In this document: positions 1 through 8,866 of the stretch, in pieces
Position numbering within the stretch: the first letter of the stretch is position 1
Layout of the letters: each line of letters starts with the position of its first letter
Assembly (NCBI RefSeq): GCF_049959315.1
Contig: NZ_CP188201.1
Length of the DNA stretch: 64,000 nucleotides
Source: Serratia proteamaculans_D
GTDB taxonomy: Bacteria; Pseudomonadota; Gammaproteobacteria; Enterobacterales; Enterobacteriaceae
Reading direction: 5' to 3' (one strand)
Translations under genes and position numbers: made by a program
Notes under the pieces: generated by a model
Seen by the model: the letters and a program-made list of their open reading frames with translations, nothing else
Database searches by the model: none
What the model was told of the DNA's origin: nothing

Positions 1-980
1 AAGCCGTCAGCCATCTGATGCGCGTGGCCAGCGGGTTGGATTCACTGGTGCTGGGCGAACCGCAAATTCTCGGACAGGTGAAGAAAGCCTTTGCCGAATC
101 TCAACGCGGGCAGTCATTGTCTGGTGAGCTTGAGCGTCTGTTCCAAAAATCCTTCTCCGTCGCCAAACGCGTGCGTACCGAAACTGAAATCGGTGCCAGT
201 GCGGTATCCGTAGCCTTTGCCGCCTGTACCCTGGCGCGCCAGATATTCGAATCCCTTGCCGAACTGAATGTCCTGTTGGTGGGGGCCGGTGAAACCATTG
301 AACTGGTGGCGCGTCATCTGCGCGAGCATAAAGTACGGCATATGATTATTGCCAACCGTACCCGCGAGCGCGCCCAACTGTTGGCGGACGAAGTCGGCGC
401 AGAAGTGATCACCTTGCCGGAAATCGACGAACGCCTGGCGGACGCCGACATTATTATCAGTTCTACTGCCAGCCCGCTGCCGATCATCGGTAAAGGGATG
501 GTGGAGCGAGCGCTGAAAGCGCGCCGCAACCAGCCCATGCTGCTGGTGGATATTGCCGTACCGCGCGATATCGAACCGGAAGTGGGCAAGCTGGCCAACG
601 CCTATCTATACAGCGTGGACGATCTGCACGCCATCATTCAGAGCAACCTGGCGCAGCGCAAGGCCGCGGCGGTGCAGGCTGAGTCGATCGTCCAGCAGGA
701 AAGCATCAACTTTATGGCCTGGTTGCGCTCGCAGGGCGCAGTGGAAACCATCCGCGACTACCGTTCCCAGGCCGATCAGATCCGTGCGGAAATGGAAGCC
801 AAAGCCCTGGCCGCCATTGCGCAGGGCGCTGATGTGGAGCAGGTTATCCACGAACTGGCCCATCGGCTGACCAACCGTCTTATTCATGCCCCTACCAAAT
901 CCCTCCAACAGGCCGCCGGCGATGGCGACGTGGAGCGGTTGCAATTATTACGCGACAGCCTCGGGCTGGATCAGCATTAG
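1..980 (+). CDS. hemA: Glutamyl-tRNA reductase, 5' end outside window
   Basis: Reduces glutamyl-tRNA to glutamate-1-semialdehyde with NADPH, the first committed step of C5 tetrapyrrole synthesis in the cytosol. The open frame already runs at base 3 and reads into the E. coli-like segment SHLMRVASGLDSLVLGEPQ, so the Met at 18 is internal. About 325 residues are visible. Roughly 93 N-terminal residues, including the catalytic cysteine, lie upstream. The visible part holds the NADPH-binding domain (GAGETIELVARHL) and the helical dimerisation domain (NRLIHAPTKSL). prfA follows after 33 bases, the usual hemA-prfA-prmC order. Confidence 0.97.
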   Translation, partial: AVSHLMRVASGLDSLVLGEPQILGQVKKAFAESQRGQSLSGELERLFQKSFSVAKRVRTETEIGASAVSVAFAACTLARQIFESLAELNVLLVGAGETIELVARHLREHKVRHMIIANRTRERAQLLADEVGAEVITLPEIDERLADADIIISSTASPLPIIGKGMVERALKARRNQPMLLVDIAVPRDIEPEVGKLANAYLYSVDDLHAIIQSNLAQRKAAAVQAESIVQQESINFMAWLRSQGAVETIRDYRSQADQIRAEMEAKALAAIAQGADVEQVIHELAHRLTNRLIHAPTKSLQQAAGDGDVERLQLLRDSLGLDQH

Positions 981-1013
981 TTTTCTCTTTATTAACAGGG
1001 TTTAATACCACGC

Positions 1014-2099
1014 ATGAAGCCTTCTATTGTTGCCAAACTGGAAGCGTTACAAGAGCGCCATGAAGAAGTGCAGGCGCTGCTCGGCGATGCCGGCGTTATT
1101 GCCGAGCAGGATCGGTTCCGTGCGCTGTCGCGCGAATATGCACAGTTGACCGATGTCAGCCGCTGTTTCCTTGAATGGCGTAAGGTGCAAGACGATCTGG
1201 CTACCGCAGAAATGATGCTGGATGACCCGGAAATGCGCGAAATGGCGCAGGAAGAGTTGAAAGACGCCAAGGCGGCGACGGAAGAGCTGGAGCAGCAATT
1301 ACAAGTGCTGCTGTTGCCGAAAGATCCGGATGATGAGCGCGATTGCTTCCTGGAAGTGCGTGCCGGTACCGGCGGCGACGAAGCGGCGATTTTTGCCGGC
1401 GATCTGTTCCGTATGTACAGCCGCTATGCCGAAACGCGTCGCTGGCGCGTCGAGATCATGAGCGCCAACGTAGGCGAGCACGGCGGCTATAAAGAAGTTA
1501 TTGCCAAGGTTTCTGGCGATGGCGTTTTCGGTCAACTGAAGTTTGAGTCAGGCGGCCACCGTGTGCAGCGCGTGCCGGAAACCGAGTCGCAGGGGCGTAT
1601 TCATACCTCGGCCTGTACCGTGGCGGTGATGCCAGCGGTACCGGAAGCCGAACTGCCGGAGATCAATGCCGGCGATCTGAAAATCGATACCTTCCGTTCC
1701 TCCGGTGCCGGTGGCCAGCACGTTAACACCACCGACTCGGCGATCCGTATTACCCACTTGCCGACCGGCATCGTGGTGGAGTGTCAGGACGAACGTTCAC
1801 AGCACAAAAACAAAGCCAAGGCGATGTCGGTGCTGGGGGCGCGTATCCGCGCCGCCGAAATGGCCAAACGCCAGCAGGCCGAGGCATCAACCCGTCGTAA
1901 TCTGTTGGGCACAGGCGACCGTTCCGATCGCAACCGCACCTACAACTTCCCGCAGGGGCGGGTGACCGACCATCGCATCAACCTGACTTTGTACCGTCTG
2001 GATGAAGTGATGGAAGGCAAGCTGGACATGCTTATCCAACCTATTGTGCAGGAATATCAGGCTGACCAGCTCGCTGCGCTGTCCGCTGAGCCAGAGTAA
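1014..2099 (+). CDS. prfA: Peptide chain release factor 1
   Basis: Recognises UAA and UAG stop codons in the ribosomal A site and triggers peptide release. The protein has 361 residues, close to the usual RF1 length. It carries the catalytic GGQ loop (SSGAGGQHVNTTDSA), whose glutamine is the substrate of the PrmC methyltransferase encoded next. The codon-recognition tripeptide reads PET (in RVPETESQGR), fitting the PxT pattern of RF1 rather than the SPF of RF2. Its stop codon overlaps the prmC start by one base (TAATG), which suggests translational coupling. Confidence 0.98.
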   Translation: MKPSIVAKLEALQERHEEVQALLGDAGVIAEQDRFRALSREYAQLTDVSRCFLEWRKVQDDLATAEMMLDDPEMREMAQEELKDAKAATEELEQQLQVLLLPKDPDDERDCFLEVRAGTGGDEAAIFAGDLFRMYSRYAETRRWRVEIMSANVGEHGGYKEVIAKVSGDGVFGQLKFESGGHRVQRVPETESQGRIHTSACTVAVMPAVPEAELPEINAGDLKIDTFRSSGAGGQHVNTTDSAIRITHLPTGIVVECQDERSQHKNKAKAMSVLGARIRAAEMAKRQQAEASTRRNLLGTGDRSDRNRTYNFPQGRVTDHRINLTLYRLDEVMEGKLDMLIQPIVQEYQADQLAALSAEPE

Positions 2100-2935
2100 T
2101 GGACTATCAATCCTGGCTGAAGGCGGCAGTTGCCCGGTTGACGCAGAGTGACAGTGCCCGACGTGACGCGGAGATCCTGCTGGGTTTCGTGACCGGCCGG
2201 GCCAGAACCTTTCTGATGGCATTTGGCGAAACTTTGCTGACGCAACAACAGCAAGAACAGTTGGAAAGGCTGCTGGTGCGCCGCGAACGTGGCGAGCCGG
2301 TGGCTTATCTGATTGGTGAACGCGAGTTTTGGTCGTTGCCGCTGTCAGTCTCACCGGCCACCCTGATCCCGCGTCCGGACACCGAATGCCTGGTGGAACT
2401 GGCGCTGGAGCGCCTGCCGTCATCCGCTTGCAACATCCTCGATCTCGGCACCGGCACCGGTGCCATTGCGCTGGCGCTGGCCAGCGAACGCCCGGACTGC
2501 ACGGTGACCGGCGTTGATTTACAGCCTGAAGCCGTAGCGCTGGCGCAGCATAATGCGCAGAAGCTGGCGATCGGCAACGCACAATTTCTTCAGGGCAGTT
2601 GGTTTGCGCCGCTGGCCGGCCAAACTTTCGCCCTGATCGCCAGTAATCCTCCGTACATCGACGCCGCCGACCCGCATCTGGCGCAGGGCGACGTACGTTT
2701 TGAACCCAGCAGCGCGCTGGTCGCGCAGCAGCACGGGTTGGCGGATTTGTCCGCTATTGTGCAGCAGGCACCGCAGTATCTGTTGCCACAGGGCTGGCTG
2801 TTGCTGGAGCACGGTTGGCAACAGGGCGAGAGCGTGCGCGCATTGCTGCAGGCCGCCGGTTTTATTTCGATCGCTACCCGCCGTGACTACGGTGATAACG
2901 ATCGCGTGACTTTTGGCCAATGGCCGCAGCAGTAA
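2099..2935 (+). CDS. prmC: Release factor glutamine methyltransferase
   Basis: Methylates the glutamine of the GGQ motif in RF1 and RF2 using S-adenosylmethionine, which raises termination efficiency. The protein has 278 residues: a small N-terminal helical domain, then a Rossmann methyltransferase with SAM motif ILDLGTGTGAIALALA near residue 115 and the substrate-glutamine motif NPPY (ASNPPYID) near residue 183. The start ATG overlaps the prfA stop codon. Confidence 0.97.
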   Translation: MDYQSWLKAAVARLTQSDSARRDAEILLGFVTGRARTFLMAFGETLLTQQQQEQLERLLVRRERGEPVAYLIGEREFWSLPLSVSPATLIPRPDTECLVELALERLPSSACNILDLGTGTGAIALALASERPDCTVTGVDLQPEAVALAQHNAQKLAIGNAQFLQGSWFAPLAGQTFALIASNPPYIDAADPHLAQGDVRFEPSSALVAQQHGLADLSAIVQQAPQYLLPQGWLLLEHGWQQGESVRALLQAAGFISIATRRDYGDNDRVTFGQWPQQ

Positions 2936-2986
2936 CTGAGAACTAACAAAAACAAAGCACACAGCGAATAAACAAAAGGAAGCAAT

Positions 2987-3385
2987 ATGGCAGTCTACTC
3001 AGCGTTAAAACATTTGCACCTGTTGACAGTCACCATCAGTATTATCTTGTTTGTGTTGCGATTTTTCTGGAAATGGCGAGACTCGGCGATGATGAACAAG
3101 CGCTGGGTGAAGATAACGCCGCACATAAATGATACGGTACTGTTCGTCAGTGGTATCGCCTTGGTGGTGATGTTCAAGCTTTATCCGCTGCTGGGTATGG
3201 ACTCGTGGCTGACCGAGAAACTGTTTGGCGTTATTATCTATATCCTGCTTGGCTACGTCGCATTGGGCAAGAAGACCAAAAGCCAGAACCTGCGCACCCT
3301 GGCGTTTGTGCTGGCGTTGGGCTGTCTGTACCTGATAATTAAACTTGCCACGACGAAAATACCGTTTCTGATGGGATACTTATGA
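2987..3385 (+). CDS. sirB2: SirB2-family inner-membrane protein
   Basis: A 132-residue hydrophobic protein with about four predicted membrane segments (near residues 8-26, 47-66, 72-93 and 105-127). It matches the SirB/YchQ family by sequence and by its fixed place between prmC and sirB1. No biochemical activity is established for the family; the name comes from a Salmonella invasion-gene screen. It starts 51 bases after prmC, preceded by AAAGGAAGCA, and overlaps sirB1 by four bases (ATGA). Confidence 0.9.
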   Translation: MAVYSALKHLHLLTVTISIILFVLRFFWKWRDSAMMNKRWVKITPHINDTVLFVSGIALVVMFKLYPLLGMDSWLTEKLFGVIIYILLGYVALGKKTKSQNLRTLAFVLALGCLYLIIKLATTKIPFLMGYL

Positions 3386-4191
3386 GTAGCATTGCTGATT
3401 TTGAATTTAACACCGCGCTGCTGAGCGCGGGCGTGATCCTGGTATCGCAGTCCGTGCGGCGTGATTTCCCCACCGCCGAAGTCGAACGCAAGCTGCAGCA
3501 GCTGGTCGACGACGCACGTGCGGCGATGCCAAAGGATCTCAGCCAGGAACAGCAACTGGACGCACTCATTGAACTGTTCTTCAAAACCTGGGGTTTTGGC
3601 GGCGCCGGCGGCGTGTATCGTCTGTCCGACGCAATTTGGCTCGACAAGGTGCTGGAAGGGCGGCAGGGCACGCCGGTTTCCCTCGGCACCATTTTCCTGC
3701 ACATCGCCGCGCATCTGGATTTACCGCTGTTGCCGGTGATTTTCCCCACCCAGCTGATCCTGCGGGCAGACTGGCTGGATGAAGAGATGTGGCTGATCAA
3801 CCCGTTGAACGGAGAGACGCTAAACGAGCATCAACTGGAAGTGTGGATCAAGGGCAACCTGGGTCTGGGCGCCGAGTTGGAAGATGACGATCTCGATGAG
3901 TCAGAAAACGTCATGGTGGTGCGTAAGATGCTTGATACGCTGAAAGCCGCCCTGATGGAAGAAAAACAGATGGAAATGGCATTGCGCGCCAGCGAAACGG
4001 TGCTGTGCTTCGATCCGGACGACCCGTACGAAATCCGTGACCGTGGGCTGATTTACGCCCAGTTGGAATGCAACCATATTGCTATTTCCGACCTCAATTA
4101 TTTTGTCGAACAGTGTCCTGAAGATCCGGTCAGCGAAGTGATCAAAGTACAGATCCACTCGATTGAACCGAAACAGGTCACGCTGCATTAA
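3382..4191 (+). CDS. sirB1: SirB1-family transglutaminase-like/TPR protein
   Basis: A 269-residue cytosolic protein of the SirB1/YchA family. The central part (PVSLGTIFLHIAAHLDLPLLPVIFPTQLILR, about residues 93-124) belongs to the transglutaminase-like fold. Where papain-like members carry a Cys, this copy has no obvious cysteine, so enzymatic activity is doubtful. The C-terminal third (about 185-255) resembles tetratricopeptide helices. The role is unknown. It is translationally coupled to sirB2 and followed by kdsA after 33 bases. Confidence 0.88.
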   Translation: MSSIADFEFNTALLSAGVILVSQSVRRDFPTAEVERKLQQLVDDARAAMPKDLSQEQQLDALIELFFKTWGFGGAGGVYRLSDAIWLDKVLEGRQGTPVSLGTIFLHIAAHLDLPLLPVIFPTQLILRADWLDEEMWLINPLNGETLNEHQLEVWIKGNLGLGAELEDDDLDESENVMVVRKMLDTLKAALMEEKQMEMALRASETVLCFDPDDPYEIRDRGLIYAQLECNHIAISDLNYFVEQCPEDPVSEVIKVQIHSIEPKQVTLH

Positions 4192-4224
4192 TTCATTTGA
4201 TTTAACATCAACAAAGGCGAAAGC

Positions 4225-5079
4225 ATGAAACAGAAAGTGGTTAGCATTGGTGACATCAACGTAGCGAACGATCTGCCGTTTGTGCTGTTTGGCGGTATGA
4301 ACGTGCTGGAATCGCGCGATTTGGCGATGCGCATTTGCGAACACTACGTCACCGTGACGCAAAAACTGGGTATCCCTTACGTTTTTAAAGCCTCTTTTGA
4401 TAAAGCCAACCGTTCTTCCATCCACTCGTACCGTGGTCCGGGTCTGGAAGAAGGGATGAAGATCTTCGAAGAAATCAAAAAGACCTTCGGCGTGAAAACC
4501 ATCACCGACGTGCATGAAGCCTCACAGGCGCAGCCGGTGTCCGAAGTGGTTGACGTGATCCAGCTGCCGGCATTCCTGGCTCGCCAAACCGATCTGGTCG
4601 AAGCGATGGCGAAAACCGGTGCGGTGATCAACGTCAAGAAACCTCAGTTCGTCAGCCCGGGCCAAATGGGCAATATCGTCGACAAGTTCAAGGAAGGCGG
4701 TAACGATCAGGTGATCCTGTGCGATCGCGGCAGCAACTTTGGTTACGATAATCTGGTGGTCGACATGCTGGGTATCAACGTGATGAAGAATGTCACTGGC
4801 GGTCATCCGGTGATCTTCGACGTGACCCACGCCCTGCAGACCCGTGACCCGTTTGGCGCCGCATCCGGCGGCCGTCGTGCGCAGGTTGCCGAACTGGCAC
4901 GTGCCGGTATGGCGGTTGGCCTGGCTGGGCTGTTTATTGAAGCGCACCCAGAGCCGAACAGCGCCAAGTGTGATGGCCCGTCCGCGTTGCCGCTGGACAA
5001 GCTGGAGCCGTTCCTGGTGCAGATGAAAGCCATCGACGATCTGGTGAAGAGCTTCCCAGAGCTTGATACCAGCAATTAA
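4225..5079 (+). CDS. kdsA: 3-deoxy-D-manno-octulosonate 8-phosphate synthase
   Basis: Condenses phosphoenolpyruvate with D-arabinose 5-phosphate to KDO 8-phosphate, the precursor of the KDO sugars of the lipopolysaccharide inner core. The 284-residue protein is almost collinear with E. coli KdsA. It has the TIM-barrel strand motifs FKASFDKANRSS, INVKKPQF, CDRGSNFGYDNL and FIEAHPEP. An asparagine at the metal-ligand position of the first strand (KTITDVHE / INVKKPQ region) suggests the metal-independent class, by family comparison only. A strong terminator follows. Confidence 0.98.
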   Translation: MKQKVVSIGDINVANDLPFVLFGGMNVLESRDLAMRICEHYVTVTQKLGIPYVFKASFDKANRSSIHSYRGPGLEEGMKIFEEIKKTFGVKTITDVHEASQAQPVSEVVDVIQLPAFLARQTDLVEAMAKTGAVINVKKPQFVSPGQMGNIVDKFKEGGNDQVILCDRGSNFGYDNLVVDMLGINVMKNVTGGHPVIFDVTHALQTRDPFGAASGGRRAQVAELARAGMAVGLAGLFIEAHPEPNSAKCDGPSALPLDKLEPFLVQMKAIDDLVKSFPELDTSN

Positions 5080-5097
5080 GCCGGTTTTCTCGTAGTA

Positions 5098-5130
5098 AAA
5101 AGCCCGACTTGTCGGGCTTTTTGTTTTTTA
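5098..5130. terminator. Bidirectional rho-independent terminator kdsA/dauA
   Basis: Stem AGCCCGA / TCGGGCT with loop CTTG at about 5101-5118, followed by a T-rich run on the plus strand and preceded by AAAAA, which gives a U-run on the minus strand. It can therefore end transcription of kdsA and of the convergent dauA gene, whose stop codon is at 5128. Confidence 0.9.
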
Positions 5131-6816
5131 GGCGTCTAGATCGGCCAAGGCTTCGGGTAGCGTTGCGTAGAAATGCAGTTTCCCCTCAATCGGCTGTACC
5201 CGCGCTCGTGCCAACGTTTTCAACGGCTGGAACGGCATATCGGTGATCGCCAATTGCTTGCCGGGCGGCAGGGCTTCGATAAAGCGCTGCAGAGCATCCA
5301 GGCCACCGGCGTCCAGCACCGGTACCGCATCCCACTGCAAGACAATCACGTCATAACTTTCACTGCGCAGCAGTAACTCGTTAAAAATGCGTTCGGCGGC
5401 GGCGAAGAATAATGGACCATTCACTCGCAGCACCAGGCGGCCATTTTCGGCGCTCAGCTCGCTCAAGCGTGTCATACGCGCAATGCGGCGCATAAACAGC
5501 AGCGAAGCCAGCACGATGCCTACGGTAATGGCAATCACCATATCAAACAGCACCGTCAGCGACAGGCACAGCAGCATCACCAGAATGTCGTCCTTCGGTG
5601 CCCGCCGCAGCAGATAAACCACCTTATGGGCTTCACTCATATTCCAGGCGACCATCAGCAGCAGCGACGCCATTGCCGCCAGCGGTAGCCAGGACAGCCA
5701 CGGCGCCAGCACCAGCAGCGCCAACAGCACCAGCAACGCATGGATAATGGCAGATACCGGCGAAGTGGCCCCGGCGCGCACGTTGGCTGCAGAACGCGCA
5801 ATGGCGGCAGTGGCGGTAATGCCGCCAAAGAACGGAGCGATAATATTGCCTGCCCCCTGGCCGATAAGTTCGGTATTGGAATTGTGCTTCTTGCCGGTCA
5901 TGCCGTCCAACACCACGGCGCACAGCAGGGATTCAATCGCCCCCAGCATGGCCATGGAGAAAGCCGCCGGTAGCAGGGCAGAAATTGTCTGCCAGCTCAG
6001 CACCATCGGCTTGCCGTTCCCGGCCGGCAGATCCCACGGCAGCATCAACTGCGGCAAAATGGGCGGAATGCCCTGGCCCTGGGTACCGTCGGCCAGCAGG
6101 TAGCTGAATCGGGAACCGATGGTTGCCACCGGGTGGTCAAACAGCGCCAGAATGCCCATCACCGCCGTGCCTGCCAGCAACGCCGGTAAATGGCCCGGTA
6201 CCCTCAGGCCAAGTTTCGGCCAAAAAATCAGGATCAACAGGGTGACCGCGCCGATCAGCGTATCGCCGATATCCAGCGTTGGCAGCGCCTGCAGCAGGGC
6301 GTAAACCTTGCCCACATAGTGTTCCGGCACCTCCGCCAGTTGCAGACCGAAGAAGTCCTTCACCTGCATGGTGGCGATGGTAATGGCAATACCGGAGGTG
6401 AAGCCCAGCGTCACCGACAGGGGAATATATTCAATCAGTCGGCCGAAACGTGCCAATCCCATGAGCACCAAAAACAGCCCGGAAAGCAGGGTGGCGATCA
6501 ACAGGCCCGAGAGGCCAAACTGCTGTGAAACCGGATACAGGATCACCACGAAGGCGGCGGTAGGCCCGGAAACGCTGTAGCGCGAACCGCCGCTAATGGC
6601 GATCACAATCCCGGCGACCGCTGACGTGTAAAGGCCATATTGAGGGGGAACGCCGCTGGCAATCGCCAGCGCCATCGCCAGGGGGATGGCAATGATGCCG
6701 ACGGTGACACCGGCGATGGCGTCTTTTAGCAGGCGTTGCAGGGAATAGGGATCTCGCCAACAGGCATCAATCAGGGCGCTGAACGGACGAATGCCGTTAA
6801 TTTCATGCGTTTTCAT
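5128..6816 (-). CDS. dauA: SulP-family C4-dicarboxylate transporter DauA
   Basis: Inner-membrane SLC26/SulP carrier. E. coli DauA (YchM) takes up succinate and other C4-dicarboxylates at acidic pH. The 562-residue protein matches E. coli DauA through most of its length: 12-14 membrane segments (about residues 30-440), signature GGSRYSVSGPTAAFVVILYP, then a cytosolic STAS domain (about 455-555) with VLQWDAVPVLDAGGLDAL. It stands alone on the minus strand, convergent with kdsA. The ATG at 6816 follows a weak ribosome site. Confidence 0.95.
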   Translation of the reverse strand: MKTHEINGIRPFSALIDACWRDPYSLQRLLKDAIAGVTVGIIAIPLAMALAIASGVPPQYGLYTSAVAGIVIAISGGSRYSVSGPTAAFVVILYPVSQQFGLSGLLIATLLSGLFLVLMGLARFGRLIEYIPLSVTLGFTSGIAITIATMQVKDFFGLQLAEVPEHYVGKVYALLQALPTLDIGDTLIGAVTLLILIFWPKLGLRVPGHLPALLAGTAVMGILALFDHPVATIGSRFSYLLADGTQGQGIPPILPQLMLPWDLPAGNGKPMVLSWQTISALLPAAFSMAMLGAIESLLCAVVLDGMTGKKHNSNTELIGQGAGNIIAPFFGGITATAAIARSAANVRAGATSPVSAIIHALLVLLALLVLAPWLSWLPLAAMASLLLMVAWNMSEAHKVVYLLRRAPKDDILVMLLCLSLTVLFDMVIAITVGIVLASLLFMRRIARMTRLSELSAENGRLVLRVNGPLFFAAAERIFNELLLRSESYDVIVLQWDAVPVLDAGGLDALQRFIEALPPGKQLAITDMPFQPLKTLARARVQPIEGKLHFYATLPEALADLDA

Positions 6817-6991
6817 CTGGGGTGTAAACCAAGTCTATAAAAGAGAACGGAATGGCGGGCCGGTTGCGGTCCGTCTCGAATAGCTGACAGACACCATACG
6901 CCAGTTGTGGCGGCGATTCCTAGATATACATCAATGCGCTGCGGGAAAATGAAAGTAGACTCTTTCAAAACGGCAATCAATATCAGACGGC

Positions 6992-7020
6992 AGGCTGGTC
7001 GCGACTCTGGCGACCAGCCT
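6992..7020. terminator. Perfect 11-bp hairpin downstream of the UPF0303 gene
   Basis: AGGCTGGTCGC, a seven-base loop, then GCGACCAGCCT. It lies 27 bases past the stop codon of the UPF0303 gene on the minus strand. No clear U-run follows in either direction, so termination is likely but not certain. The rest of the 230-base gap before dauA shows only the presumed dauA promoter region. Confidence 0.45.
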
Positions 7021-7046
7021 TAAGAGAATAGCGTGGGTTTTATCGC

Positions 7047-7532
7047 TTAATGCACTGCCGGCAGGGATAAGTCGAGAAAGTGCGCCAGGGTGCTGACCAG
7101 CAGATTGTGGTCTTCCAACTGTGGCGAGCCGGAAATGCTGATGGTGCCGATGCAACCGAGACCGGCTAAATTAATCGGAAAGGCACCGCCGTGCGCCGAA
7201 TAGTCACGCACGCTGAGTCCATAGCGTTCTTCCAGCGTTGATTGGCGTTGTTGCAGGCGCAGGCCGATAGCGTAAGAACTTTTGTGGAAGTGATTCACCA
7301 CGTTGCGTTTGCGCCGCACCCAGTCCGCAATATCAGGCGTGGTACCGGGCATGGCAAAATAAAACAGTGTCTGCCCTGCCAGCTGGATCTCGATGGCGAT
7401 GGAAAGGCGGCCTTGTTCTGCGGCAGATTTCAGCGCCGATCCCAGTTCCCAGGCGGTATTATGGTCAAAGTGACTGAAGGTCAACGTTGCTTCCTGTTTG
7501 CTCAGCGCTTGCAAATCATCATCGATATTCAT
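7047..7532 (-). CDS. UPF0303 / heme-degrading-domain family protein
   Basis: A 161-residue protein of the UPF0303 family, also called heme-degrading domain (HbpS-like), whose members are small cytosolic or exported proteins of unsettled function. Recognisable stretches are TAWELGSALK, PDIADWVRRKRNVV and FPINLAGLGCIGTISISG near the C-terminus. The start at 7532 is chosen over the longer frame (7682) because AGGAG lies at the right distance and family members begin here. It is divergent from the diguanylate cyclase with 200 bases between them. No operon partner. Confidence 0.8.
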   Translation of the reverse strand: MNIDDDLQALSKQEATLTFSHFDHNTAWELGSALKSAAEQGRLSIAIEIQLAGQTLFYFAMPGTTPDIADWVRRKRNVVNHFHKSSYAIGLRLQQRQSTLEERYGLSVRDYSAHGGAFPINLAGLGCIGTISISGSPQLEDHNLLVSTLAHFLDLSLPAVH

Positions 7533-7732
7533 AGTTGTCGCTCCTCTCAAGGTGACTAACAGACTATCCTGAACCGGGCTGGTGGGATAGATACCTTGGA
7601 AATAACATAGAACTGCTAATCTATTATTAATCTGAGTAATATGTTCCATGCCGGAATGGATGAGACAGGGATTGGTGCTCAAAATTTATTGCTTAATCAC
7701 CCTGTATTTTCCGCGGAGCATAGCGAATATAT

Positions 7733-8833
7733 ATGACTTACGTTGCGTCAATTCCCACTCTTTATAGCGACGCTTGCATCACTTACGCCACGCTGTCGGT
7801 CAGCTATTTTTCCCTCAGCAAAAATGCTCCTTTTTCCTATCAGTCCGAAGGATGGAAACGCCTGCTCTTTGGCCTGCTGGCCGGGCTGGCGATACTGTTT
7901 CTGAACCAGGATCGGCTGGAGTTGATCGATAACGTCCATTACAGCTTCGTCATGATCCCAATGATATTGGTGGTGTTCTTTGGCGGCGCACTCAGTGGCA
8001 TAGCCTGTTATCTGATGTTGTTGGCAGTGAGCGGCGGGTTAACCATCGATAACCTGTTTATCGGCTCGATCATCATTCCCTTGCTGCTGTCGCGGGTCTG
8101 GTTGAAAAAGTCGAATCGGGTGTTCTATCTGACCATAGGTCTGATTGCGTTATACCGCATCCTGGTGGTCTGGTTTTTGGTCGATATTCGTACCTTGTGG
8201 CTGGATGCGTTGCTGTATCAGGCCATTTCCGCCCTGTGCCTGGCGATTTGCTACCATGCGCTGAACTTCAAAGAGCGGCATATCCACGCCTATTTTTCAA
8301 TGCGCGATAAAGCCACCACCGACAGCCTGACTCATCTTAGTAACCGTGCCAGCGTCGACTATCGCCTGATGTTGCAACATGCAGAGCGGCGTCCCTGCGG
8401 GTTGATGATCCTCGACCTGGATAATTTCAAACGTATCAATGACACCTATGGCCATTTGGCCGGGGATCTGTTGCTGACCCAGATGGGACAGTTGTTGCAA
8501 AACAGCGTGCGCAGCGAAGATTTTGTCGGTCGCTATGGCGGTGAGGAGTTTATGGTGATCACCGCCAGCTATGATCCGAAAATTATCGGCGGGGTAGCGG
8601 AACGCATTCGTCGCAGCGTGGAGACAACGGTATTTTTACTCGATGAAGGCCACGAGACCCAAATCACCGTTTCTATCGGTGCCTCACTGTATTTGCCCGG
8701 TATGGCGGTAGATAAAGCGATAGAGATGACGGACGAAGCGCTATACCAAGCCAAACGCGAGGGGAAAAACCGGGTGGTTTGCAGCCGATTGATGCCGCTT
8801 TCACCCCTGGGGGCCGGCTTTCGGCCGCAGTAA
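7733..8833 (+). CDS. Membrane diguanylate cyclase (GGDEF domain)
   Basis: Makes cyclic di-GMP from two GTP at the inner membrane. The 366-residue protein has an N-terminal region with five or six hydrophobic segments (about residues 40-175), probably sensory. A GGDEF domain follows (about 190-350) with LDLDNFKRINDTYGHLAGD and the active-site signature RYGGEEF. RSED lies five residues before GGEEF and fits the RxxD inhibitory site, so product inhibition is expected. No EAL domain or dedicated partner is nearby. Convergent with mfd. Confidence 0.93.
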   Translation: MTYVASIPTLYSDACITYATLSVSYFSLSKNAPFSYQSEGWKRLLFGLLAGLAILFLNQDRLELIDNVHYSFVMIPMILVVFFGGALSGIACYLMLLAVSGGLTIDNLFIGSIIIPLLLSRVWLKKSNRVFYLTIGLIALYRILVVWFLVDIRTLWLDALLYQAISALCLAICYHALNFKERHIHAYFSMRDKATTDSLTHLSNRASVDYRLMLQHAERRPCGLMILDLDNFKRINDTYGHLAGDLLLTQMGQLLQNSVRSEDFVGRYGGEEFMVITASYDPKIIGGVAERIRRSVETTVFLLDEGHETQITVSIGASLYLPGMAVDKAIEMTDEALYQAKREGKNRVVCSRLMPLSPLGAGFRPQ

Positions 8834-8862
8834 CCCCTCCTGACGAACTCAGAAGGGGTTAC
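8830..8862. terminator. Long hairpin between convergent dgc and mfd
   Basis: GTAACCCCT pairs with AGGGGTTAC, with an inner CTGA/TCAG stem. It begins inside the stop codon of the cyclase gene and ends five bases before the mfd stop. There is no U-run, so it is a probable shared terminator of unusual form. Confidence 0.5.
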
Positions 8863-8866
8863 TGGC